64,000 nt of DNA from Streptomyces sp. SID8352 (GTDB lineage Bacteria; Actinomycetota; Actinomycetes; Streptomycetales; Streptomycetaceae), in contig NZ_WWGX01000082.1 in assembly GCF_009862265.1 (NCBI RefSeq), forward strand, positions 90,049 to 154,048. Reading direction: 5' to 3'. The notes below the pieces were generated by a model. The model made no database searches. It was not told the DNA's origin and saw only the letters and a program-made list of their open reading frames with translations. The position numbers were made by a program, and so were the translations under genes. Every line of letters begins with the position of its first letter. Within the stretch, counting starts at the first letter, position 1. Shown piece by piece: positions 1-7,283 of the stretch.

Positions 1-1
1 G

Positions 2-1363
2 GCGTACCTGCGGCGGAGCGGATACGAGGTCGCCTCCTACACGGGCCGGACGGAGAACGCCGACCGGGTGCAGGCGGAGGAGGACCTGCTGGCCAACCGC
101 GTCAAGGCGCTGGTGGCGACCTCCGCCCTGGGCATGGGCTTCGACAAGCCGGACCTGGGCTTCGTGGTGCACCTCGGCTCGCCCGCCTCGCCCATCGCCT
201 ACTACCAGCAGGTCGGCCGCGCCGGGCGCGGGGTGGAGCACGCCGACGTGCTGCTGCTGCCGGGCCGCGAGGACCAGGCGATCTGGGCGTACTTCGCCTC
301 GGTCGGCTTCCCGCCCGAGGAGCAGGTGCGGCGCACGCTGGACGTCCTGGGGACGGCGGTCGGCCCGCTGTCGCTGCCCGCCCTGGAACCCCTGGTGGAC
401 CTGCGGCGCTCGCGGCTGGAGATGATGCTGAAGGTCCTCGACGTGGACGGCGCCGTCCAGCGGGTCAAGGGCGGCTGGATCGCGACCGGGCGGCCCTGGC
501 GGTACGACGCCGAGCGCTACGCGTGGGTGGCCCGCCAGCGCAAGGCCGAGCAGCAGGCCATGCGCGACTACGTGGCGACCACCGGGTGCCGGATGGAGTT
601 CCTGCGGCGGCAGCTCGACGACGAGAAGGCCGCGCCGTGCGGGCGCTGCGACACATGTGCCGGACCCTGGTTCGACTCCGGCGTGTCCACCGGGGCGCTG
701 GAGTCCGCGTCGGGCGAGCTGAACCGGCCGGGCGTGGAGGTCGAGCCCCGCAGGATGTGGCCGAGGGGTCTCGCGGGCGTGGGCCTGGAGCTGCGGGGCC
801 GTATGCGCGCGGACGAGCAGGCCGCCGCCGGGCGGGCCCTCGGGCGGCTGTCGGACATCGGCTGGGGCAACCGCCTGCGCCCCCTGCTCGCGCCGGGCGC
901 CGCCGACGGACCCGTCCCGGAGGACGTGCTCGCCGCGGTCGTCAAGGTGCTGGCCGACTGGGCGCGGTCCCCGGGCGGCTGGGCCGAATCCGGGCCCGGC
1001 GCGGCGGAGCGGCCGGTGGCCGTCGTCGCCATGCCCTCCCGCACCCGTCCCCGGCTGGTCACCAGCCTGGCCGAGGGGCTGGCCCGGGTCGGCAGGCTCC
1101 CGTTCCTGGGCGGTCCGGTCCTCACCCCGCAGGCCGGGGAGTTTCCCCCGCACCGCAGCAACTCCACACAGCGGCTGCGCGCGCTGGCCGACTCGTTCGC
1201 CGTTCCGGACGACCTCGCCGCGGCGCTCGCGGCGCGTCCCGGCCCGGTGCTGCTCGTGGACGACGTCATCGACTCGGGGTGGACCCTGGCGGTGGGGGCG
1301 CGGCTGCTGCGGCGGGCGGGAGCGGGGGAGGTGCTGCCGCTCGTGCTGGCGGTGGGGAACTGA
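2..1363 (+). CDS. RecQ-type ATP-dependent DNA helicase with C-terminal phosphoribosyltransferase-like domain (5' partial)
   Basis: The frame is open from the window edge, so the true start lies upstream; the GTG at 68 is internal. The visible part begins in the second RecA-like helicase lobe, where the SALGMGFDKPD stretch and the QQVGRAGRG motif VI fit RecQ. A zinc-binding Cys cluster follows near base 640 (CGRCDTC). The last roughly 100 residues, with VLLVDDVIDSG, look like a phosphoribosyltransferase PRPP-binding loop, a fusion known in actinobacterial RecQ-like proteins. RecQ enzymes unwind DNA 3' to 5' in recombination and repair. I infer a cytoplasmic repair helicase. It is convergent with the TetR gene downstream. 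Confidence 0.9.
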   Translation, partial: AYLRRSGYEVASYTGRTENADRVQAEEDLLANRVKALVATSALGMGFDKPDLGFVVHLGSPASPIAYYQQVGRAGRGVEHADVLLLPGREDQAIWAYFASVGFPPEEQVRRTLDVLGTAVGPLSLPALEPLVDLRRSRLEMMLKVLDVDGAVQRVKGGWIATGRPWRYDAERYAWVARQRKAEQQAMRDYVATTGCRMEFLRRQLDDEKAAPCGRCDTCAGPWFDSGVSTGALESASGELNRPGVEVEPRRMWPRGLAGVGLELRGRMRADEQAAAGRALGRLSDIGWGNRLRPLLAPGAADGPVPEDVLAAVVKVLADWARSPGGWAESGPGAAERPVAVVAMPSRTRPRLVTSLAEGLARVGRLPFLGGPVLTPQAGEFPPHRSNSTQRLRALADSFAVPDDLAAALAARPGPVLLVDDVIDSGWTLAVGARLLRRAGAGEVLPLVLAVGN

Positions 1364-1547
1364 GGAGGGCCCTCGCCGGGTCCGCGGAGGGCCGCTCCCA
1401 CCGGCCCCTGGCCCTTGGCGGGTCTGTGCGCGGTCCCTCGGGTGGCGGGACGGGGGTGCGTCCCGGGACGGCTCGTCCCGCTGGGTGCCGCGCGTGACGG
1501 GTCCGTGTCCCCCGGGCGGCGTGGCCCAGGGGCGGCGGGGTGCGGGG

Positions 1548-2213
1548 TCAGGTGCCGACCGGCTGCTCGGCCAGGTCGCCCAGGAAGCCGGAGTCCACCG
1601 CCGCCGCGTCCGCCAGCAGGGAGCGCACGGCGGTGCGGGCGTGGGCGTAGGGCAGGTCGGACTCGGTCAGCAGGGACCGGGCGTTGGCCGCCTCCCAGAG
1701 GGCGGTCAGCTCGAAGGCCATCTGGTCGGCCGGCGTCCGGGTCCCCAGCTCACCCAGCTCCTGCGCCTCGGAGACGGTCTGGCGCACGAAGGCCCGCCAG
1801 GAGCCGTCGGCCGAGCGGATGGCGTCCCGCACCGGCCCGGGACGGGAGCTGTACTCGGGGACGACCTTCTGGAAGAAGCAGCCGCCGGGGAAGACCCGTT
1901 CCCGGGAGTAGCGCAGCCACGCCTCGCTCAGTTCTCGGACCCTGCGCAGCCCCGGCGGCTGGGCGAGCGCCGGCTGCACGACGCTGGTGACGTGGATCCT
2001 CGACGCCGCCCTGACCGTGGCGAGCTGGAGTCCCTCCTTGGAGCCGAAGAGCGCGAACACCCCGCTCTTGCTCAGCTTCAGCTCCGCCGCCAGGCGACCG
2101 AGCGACAGGGCCTCCAGTCCCTCCCGCGACGCCACGCCGACGGTGTGCCGGAGAACGAGCCGCCGGGTCTGGTTGCCTCGCTCGATCCGGCCGTCAACGC
2201 GCCTCTCGGTCAT
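1548..2213 (-). CDS. TetR/AcrR family transcriptional regulator
   Basis: A 221-residue protein with an N-terminal TetR helix-turn-helix at about residues 30-62 (LGRLAAELKLSKSGVFALFG) and a helical ligand-binding C-terminal domain. I chose the ATG at 2213, which gives the usual short N-terminal arm; the frame stays open 33 codons further upstream, but that stretch is Pro/Arg-rich and unlike the family. Such proteins are usually dimeric repressors released by small hydrophobic ligands. It is transcribed toward the end of the RecQ gene and away from the LysR gene. Its target is unknown; the palindrome at 3592-3603 is one candidate. Confidence 0.88.
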   Translation of the reverse strand: MTERRVDGRIERGNQTRRLVLRHTVGVASREGLEALSLGRLAAELKLSKSGVFALFGSKEGLQLATVRAASRIHVTSVVQPALAQPPGLRRVRELSEAWLRYSRERVFPGGCFFQKVVPEYSSRPGPVRDAIRSADGSWRAFVRQTVSEAQELGELGTRTPADQMAFELTALWEAANARSLLTESDLPYAHARTAVRSLLADAAAVDSGFLGDLAEQPVGT

Positions 2214-2622
2214 GGCGGTTCTCCTCGTCGCAGGCGGCCACCCGCCCGGTGCCCGGCACAGGGGTGCCGCTGGGCTGGTGTGGTGGGGGGAATTGCATCG
2301 TACTGAGCACACGACCGTGCGGGAAGTTTTGTTGACCGCTGAGCGGACCCGAGCTGTCCTGGTGCCGTGCCGTGCCGTGCCGTGCGGGGGCGGGTGCGGG
2401 GGCGGATCGGGTGCGGAGTGGCCCGGGTCCCCAGCGGGGCGGGGTGGGGACGGGCGGCCTCGGCCGGGACGGCCCGCGAGGGGGCCAGGTGCGGGCCCAG
2501 GTGTGCGCCGGGCCCGGTCTTGCGCCCCGAACGGTGACGGGCCGCACCGCCGGGGTGCCGAGGGCGGGGGAGCGGCGCGGTGGGTAGGGCGGCGGCCGGT
2601 GCGTACGGCGGCGCCGGGCGCG
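2214..2622. other. Intergenic region between the TetR and LysR genes
   Basis: This 409-bp non-coding stretch must carry the TetR promoter. It has an AT-richer patch at about 2290-2345 and a short pentanucleotide run, (CCGTG) repeated about four times, near 2363-2385. I see no convincing gene and no strong terminator for the LysR gene that ends at 2623. Confidence 0.5.
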
Positions 2623-3321
2623 TCAGCCCTGGGGGACGGGCGTGAGGCTCTGCGCCACCGCGAGCAACTGGTCCACCTCCGCCGGGCTCGCCCAGTCGGG
2701 CCAGCTCAGCCGCAGCCGGTGGGAGCCGCCGTCCCCGCAGCCCGCCGGGTCCGCGGGCACGACGATGTCCGCCGACCCCAGCCCGTGCAGGTCCGGAGCC
2801 CCGTCCGTCGGGCGGACGCCCAGCACGGCGCGTCCGTCGCGCAGGGCGCTGCGGTGCTCCTCCAGGCTGTGCCGGGCGACGCGGACGGCATGGGCGCGGA
2901 ACAACTGCTCCTGGAGGGCCCGGCAGAGAGCCTCGACGAAGGACTCGGGGTCGCCGGAGACATGGGGCACGTAGCTGAGGACGAGGGGTGCGCGGCCGAG
3001 GGCGGCCGCACGGGTGGCGTGTGTGGTCTCCTCCAGGACGCGCAGCGCGGCCCGGACGCCCCGCAGGAACTCCCGCCCGGCCGGGGTCAGTCCCACGGCG
3101 CGGTTGGTCCGCCAGAGCAGGGGGGCCGCGACCTCGCGTTCCAGGCGCACGATCTGCTGGCTGAGCGCCGGCTGGCTGATGTGCAGGCGCTGGGCCGCCC
3201 GGCCGAAGTGCAGTTCCTCGGCCAGGCAGACGAACGACCGCAGGCGACTGAGCCCGAGATCCGCCCGGACGTACGGCACCGCCGGGACATCGATACGCTC
3301 CGGCGCCTCCTCGGCCTTCAT
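2623..3321 (-). CDS. Short LysR-family transcriptional regulator
   Basis: A 232-residue protein with a clear LysR winged HTH at about residues 25-85 (EELHFGRAAQRLHISQPALS). The ATG at 3321 has a G-rich ribosome-binding site (GGGGGG) immediately upstream; earlier in-frame starts read through non-coding-like sequence. LysR regulators are normally about 300 residues; the effector-binding half is only about 140 residues here, so one of its two subdomains is probably reduced or lost. It is divergent from the acyl carrier protein operon 1.1 kb away, so a role in regulating that operon is plausible but inferred. Confidence 0.85.
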   Translation of the reverse strand: MKAEEAPERIDVPAVPYVRADLGLSRLRSFVCLAEELHFGRAAQRLHISQPALSQQIVRLEREVAAPLLWRTNRAVGLTPAGREFLRGVRAALRVLEETTHATRAAALGRAPLVLSYVPHVSGDPESFVEALCRALQEQLFRAHAVRVARHSLEEHRSALRDGRAVLGVRPTDGAPDLHGLGSADIVVPADPAGCGDGGSHRLRLSWPDWASPAEVDQLLAVAQSLTPVPQG

Positions 3322-4421
3322 ATGAGCCCCCCATTTTTTGCGATGTGTACGGAACGGTCCCGACCGCGCCGGTGGGCCTGGAATTCCCGGAATTCCCTTT
3401 CGCGCCGAGGAGTTACCGGTCGATTCACCGGACCCGAGTGTTCCGGAAAGGGCCGACCGCCGTCCCGCGCCGCACGGGGCGCACCGGGTGGATTCGTTCG
3501 ACACCCCCGTCGGAACACGGATGCCGCCCGCTCCCCGGCCCGGAGGTCGACTCCTCCGCGGGTCGGAACACGGACACCACCCCCACAGTGTACGAACGTT
3601 CGTTCTGACAGTATCTTCGGGCGATATTTTGCGTCAAGGTACGTGTCTCGCCGCGCAGTTGGGTGAGCGGCCCGGGTGGACGGGCAGGGCGTGCGGACCG
3701 CCTGGTGCCGTGGTGATCCTAGTTACCGGCGATCCGGTGGGGGGCTCCAGGTCCGGACAATCGCATACCGGAGAGTAGAACTCGATGGTAGCGAATGCGG
3801 ATTGGCGGCGCCGCCGGGTGGGTAATGCGGGCGTAAAGCGCAGGGCTATTCGGTGACGGCTGTGGAAAGGGCCGGTGGGTACGGGGCTCCCGCACGATGG
3901 GGCTGCCGGGAGGCGGAGCGTGCCGCCGGACGCGGTTCGTCCCCCGGCGGGGTGCCGGACGCGCCCCGTCCGGCCCGTGCCGGAGCCGGGTGGGTGCGGG
4001 CGTGGAACGGAGCCAACTCGGCGCACTTCCAAGGGGGATGGGGACATGGGGAGGGTGGGCCCGCCGGAACGGATGGGCGGTGCGGTGAGGGGAGGGGCGC
4101 TGCCGCCCGGCGGCGGGGCGGCGGTGGCCGGCCGCCGCCCCCGGCTTCGCCCGCGGTCCCTCCGCTCCCCGTGCCCGAAGGCCGTCGACGGAGTCCTCTT
4201 CCTCGAACGGAGCGAAAAAGCAACCGAGTTGGAGCGCTCGCCTCGCCTCCTGGCCGGTTCCCGCCGCCCCGCTGGGCGGGCCCCTCCCCGTCCTCCGCGC
4301 CCCCGGGCTGCGCCGCGGCGGCGCGCACCAGGGGGACAACGCCCGGACGCGGGCGCGCGATAACCAAAACTTATGTCCGAACACCCGATTGCCGGGCGGC
4401 GCGAAGGTAGGGTCAGGCCCC
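3322..4421. other. Long intergenic region upstream of the acyl operon
   Basis: A 1.1-kb stretch with no gene I can support. Long open frames cross it but show no family resemblance or plausible ribosome-binding site. It includes AT-richer islands at about 3590-3640 and 3770-3850, a perfect 12-bp palindrome at 3592-3603, and an AT-rich patch at 4362-4380 shortly before the acyl carrier protein gene. It probably holds the divergent promoters of the LysR gene and the acyl operon. Confidence 0.5.
3592..3603. promoter_or_regulatory. Palindrome, possible TetR-type operator
   Basis: ACGAACGTTCGT is a perfect 12-bp palindrome about 270 bp upstream of the LysR start, in an AT-richer patch. Alternating purine/pyrimidine palindromes of this kind are common TetR-family operators. 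The TetR protein encoded at 1548-2213 is an obvious candidate binder, but this is inference. Confidence 0.35.
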
Positions 4422-4721
4422 ATGAGAACAGCCGAACTGGACTCGTACATACGGCGCACATTCGCCGAGCACTCCGGCCTTTCGGAGGCCGAACTGTTCA
4501 GCGGTGACACCACGTTGGCCGATGTGATCAGCCGCAGCTCGCGCATGACGAACAGCATCGACCTCATGGAGTCCTTCGCCCGCACGGCCAACGCGCTGCG
4601 CAAGGACCACGGGATCCGGGTACGGCTTCCGGCACTTCCCCTGGACACCCCGATGACGTCGGTCGTGAAGCTCTTCCTGGAGGAGTGCGAACGCAAGGCG
4701 CAGAAGGAGGAGAGCGCGTGA
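4422..4721 (+). CDS. Acyl carrier protein-like protein
   Basis: A 99-residue acidic helical protein. The segment TNSIDLMESFA around Ser45 aligns with the ACP phosphopantetheine site (consensus DSL-DLVE), with Asn in place of the usual Asp. The C-terminal LDTPMTSVVKLFLEEC matches the last helix of ACPs. The ATG at 4422 follows a weak site (AAGGTAGGG); an in-frame start 11 codons upstream is less likely. Its stop overlaps the start of the diiron enzyme gene (GTGA), indicating translational coupling. I infer that it carries the fatty acyl chain activated by the ligase at the end of the operon and presents it to the diiron enzyme. It is distinct from the housekeeping fatty-acid ACP in sequence and context. 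Confidence 0.75.
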   Translation: MRTAELDSYIRRTFAEHSGLSEAELFSGDTTLADVISRSSRMTNSIDLMESFARTANALRKDHGIRVRLPALPLDTPMTSVVKLFLEECERKAQKEESA

Positions 4722-5653
4722 GCATCCGCCCGCCGGAGACCGCCGCCCGCCCCGGCTCCGCCGAGCGGGCGGACGCCCCGCCCGCGATCATCACCGACCT
4801 CTACGACGCCCTCACCACGCGCGGCATGTCGCTGGTCGACGTCACCTGGGAGCAGCACCGCCTGCACGAGTCCCGCCGCTGGAGCGTCGTGGAGATGCTC
4901 GCGGACGTCGACGTGGACAGCCTCACCCAGCGCGACCGCATCCTCGTCTGGAACGCCGGGCGGGCCGAGCTGACCACCAAGCCCGGTGCCGACCGGCTGG
5001 AGCGGCAGGCCGAGGCGGAGTGCCGTCACTGGCGGGCGAAGGCCCCGGCGGTCGCGGCCGTCATGGAGGCCTGCGGCACCTGGAGCCGCTACTGGAACGA
5101 GGAAGAGGCCCACCACGAGACCGTCTTCAACCGGCTGGCCGCGGTCACCGGCATGGAGCCGATCTCCAACGAGACCTTCATCGAGTTCCGGCAGGTCTTC
5201 CCCGACGACAACATGCTGCGCACCCTCGTCCTGCTGGCCATCTCCGAGATCACGGCGGCGGTCAACTACGGGCAGTGCCAGCACGTCATCGAGGACCCGG
5301 GCCTGCGCCGCATCTTCAAGCAGGTCGCGGCCGACGAGATCCAGCACCGCAACTACTTCGTGGCCTTCGCCAAGGCGCTGGTGGACAGCGGCGAGTACCA
5401 CCCCAAGGACGCCTTCTCGGTGGCCCATCTGTTCCTGCGCGAGGACGGTGAACTCCAGGGCAGCGGACGCGAGCAGCGCGGCACCCACGTCAACTGGTGG
5501 GACCACCTCGACACCACCGGGAGCGACTTCCGGCCCGAGGCGATGGAGAAGAAGGAACAGCTCATCTGCGGTGCCCTGAAGAAGATCACCGGAATCACCA
5601 CCCACTCGGCCGACGAGGTCGAGGACCAGTGGATGGAACTGCTCGACAACTGA
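4718..5653 (+). CDS. Diiron acyl-ACP desaturase-like enzyme
   Basis: A 311-residue soluble helical protein. Two carboxylate-histidine motifs, E130-A-H-H133 (in WNEEEAHHETVF) and E207-I-Q-H210 (in ADEIQHRNYF), plus E177 in ISEITA, match the ligands of the acyl-ACP desaturase diiron centre. Family members use O2 and ferredoxin-supplied electrons to oxidise a chain tethered to ACP. Whether this one desaturates, hydroxylates or does something else cannot be read from sequence. The start is the GTG at 4718, after a perfect AAGGAGG at 4704-4710 and overlapping the ACP stop. The overlap with the ACP gene strongly suggests that the two proteins are partners. Confidence 0.82.
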   Translation: MSIRPPETAARPGSAERADAPPAIITDLYDALTTRGMSLVDVTWEQHRLHESRRWSVVEMLADVDVDSLTQRDRILVWNAGRAELTTKPGADRLERQAEAECRHWRAKAPAVAAVMEACGTWSRYWNEEEAHHETVFNRLAAVTGMEPISNETFIEFRQVFPDDNMLRTLVLLAISEITAAVNYGQCQHVIEDPGLRRIFKQVAADEIQHRNYFVAFAKALVDSGEYHPKDAFSVAHLFLREDGELQGSGREQRGTHVNWWDHLDTTGSDFRPEAMEKKEQLICGALKKITGITTHSADEVEDQWMELLDN

Positions 5654-5719
5654 CCGGCGCCGCCGACGGGTCCACCGTCGGCGGCGTTCCGCTCCCGGCA
5701 CCCGGACGGACGACCTCCC

Positions 5720-6139
5720 GTGCTCCACGACGCGACCCGCCTCTCCCTCTCCGTACGCCCCAACGACCTCGACGCCCTGGGACACGTCAACAACGCCGTC
5801 GTCCTGGAGTACCTGGAGGCCGGACGGCGTGACTGGCTGCGCCGGATCGGCGGCGAACCGGGCGGGGACGCCGTCGCCGTGGTCGCCCGGATCGAGATCG
5901 ACTACCGCGCCGAACTGCCCTACGGACAGCTTGAGGTGGTCACGGAACTGGAGTCGCCGACGGCCGAGGAGGTCGCCGACGAGGCCCTGACCTTCCGCGC
6001 CCTGCTGCGCCAGCGCGTCCGTCTGCCCGGCACACGGGAACCGGCGGCCGAGGCCCTGGTCACCGTCGCCTTCCTGGACGCCCGTCAACGCTGCCCGATC
6101 ACGCTCCAGGACTACCTCTCGGCCGTAGTCGCCGGCTGA
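5720..6139 (+). CDS. Hotdog-fold acyl-CoA/ACP thioesterase
   Basis: A 139-residue protein of the 4-hydroxybenzoyl-CoA thioesterase type. RPNDLDALGHVNN near the N-terminus carries the catalytic Asp (D18) and the GHVNN signature. The start is a GTG 66 bp after the diiron enzyme gene, with only a modest upstream purine stretch. Enzymes of this kind hydrolyse acyl thioesters. In this operon it most likely releases the modified chain from the carrier protein as a free acid. Substrate unknown. Confidence 0.85.
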   Translation: MLHDATRLSLSVRPNDLDALGHVNNAVVLEYLEAGRRDWLRRIGGEPGGDAVAVVARIEIDYRAELPYGQLEVVTELESPTAEEVADEALTFRALLRQRVRLPGTREPAAEALVTVAFLDARQRCPITLQDYLSAVVAG

Positions 6140-6199
6140 GCGCCCCCAAGTGCCCCTCCGAGGGCACCCGTTGAGTCCGACGAGGGAGAGCAGACCACG

Positions 6200-7273
6200 A
6201 TGAGCACGGCAGCAGCGCCGTACGAGAGCGCGTACTGGGTCCCCACGAGCGACGGTCACGAACTCCATGTGCGCCGGGCGGGCGACGGCCGGGCCGGTGA
6301 CGGGACCCCGGGCGTGCTCTTCCTCCCCGGCCTCTTCGCGGACGGCACCTTCTTCCTCGGCACCGCGGGCCGCAGCCCGGCCGACGTGTTCCTCGCCGAG
6401 GGGTACGCCGTCCACGCCGCCTCGCTGCGCGGGCACGGCCCCAGCCGCCGCGCGGACGGAGGGCGCGCGGGCGACTGGAACTTCGACACCTACGTCCGCC
6501 ACGACATCCCCGACCTCGTGCGCGCCGTCTCCGAGCGCCACCCGGGCCCGCTGTTCCTGCTGGCGCACAGCATGGCGGGCTACGCGGCGCTGGCGGCGCT
6601 CGGTGTCGCGCCCGAACTGCAGCGGCGGCTCGCCGGGGTCGTCACCCTCTCCTCCGCCGTCAACGACTACAGCGACGGCGGGCTGCCCAAGCGCGCCCAG
6701 ATCCTCTTCGCGGCCACCCTGTCCCGCCTGGTCGGCCGGTTCCCCGCGCGGGCCCTGAAGCAGGGGCGCTTCGACGAACCGGCGGGCCTGATGCGGCAGT
6801 TCGCCGACTGGGCGCCCAGGGGCGGCTTCCACAGCGCCGACGGGGGCACCGACTACTGGGCGGCCCTCGCCGAGGTGACGCTGCCCGCGCTGGTCGGGGT
6901 CGGCGCCGCCGACACCTTCCACGCCTCGCCCGCCCGTGCCCGCAAACTGGCCCAGCACCTCGGCTCCGACGTCAGGTGCACGGTCTTCGGCCGCGAGTCG
7001 GGGCTCTCCTGGGACCCGGGCCACGTCGACGTGCTGCGCGGGCGCCGGGCGGCCGAGGAGGTGCTGCCCCGACTGGTGGAGTGGATGCGGCGGACCCTCC
7101 CCGCCGACGGCCCGGCCGGCGCGGGGGACACGGACACCACGGCCGAGGCCGTGGACCCGGACACCACGCCCGGCGCCGGAGACCGGGACACCACTGCCGG
7201 CGGCGGGCGCACCGCGCCGGGCACCGGTACCACGAACGGCGGCGGCACCGGCGCCGACGCGGACACGGAGTAG
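6200..7273 (+). CDS. Alpha/beta hydrolase with repetitive acidic C-terminal tail
   Basis: A 357-residue protein. Residues about 1-305 form an alpha/beta hydrolase: oxyanion region LPGLFADG, nucleophile elbow LAHSMAGY (Ser124), an Asp in GAADTF and the His in DPGHVDV. Residues about 310-357 are a low-complexity tail with repeated DTDTT/DPDTT/DRDTT units, probably disordered. The start ATG has GAGGGAGAG upstream. There are only 10 bp before the next gene, so it is in the same operon. It could hydrolyse or transfer an acyl group, or act as a proofreading esterase; the substrate is unknown. Confidence 0.85.
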   Translation: MSTAAAPYESAYWVPTSDGHELHVRRAGDGRAGDGTPGVLFLPGLFADGTFFLGTAGRSPADVFLAEGYAVHAASLRGHGPSRRADGGRAGDWNFDTYVRHDIPDLVRAVSERHPGPLFLLAHSMAGYAALAALGVAPELQRRLAGVVTLSSAVNDYSDGGLPKRAQILFAATLSRLVGRFPARALKQGRFDEPAGLMRQFADWAPRGGFHSADGGTDYWAALAEVTLPALVGVGAADTFHASPARARKLAQHLGSDVRCTVFGRESGLSWDPGHVDVLRGRRAAEEVLPRLVEWMRRTLPADGPAGAGDTDTTAEAVDPDTTPGAGDRDTTAGGGRTAPGTGTTNGGGTGADADTE

Positions 7274-7283
7274 AAGGACCGCC

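Noticed and set aside
68..1363. GTG at 68 as the start of the helicase gene
   Set aside because: The sequence before it in the same frame (AYLRRSGYEVASYTGRT) is clearly helicase, so the gene starts outside the window.
1464..1480. Terminator between the RecQ and TetR genes
   Set aside because: The 7-bp hairpin is too weak to support as a terminator in this GC-rich background.
3853..4410. Small genes in the 1.1-kb space before the ACP gene
   Set aside because: Low-complexity Gly/Arg/Pro translations in several frames with no ribosome-binding site.
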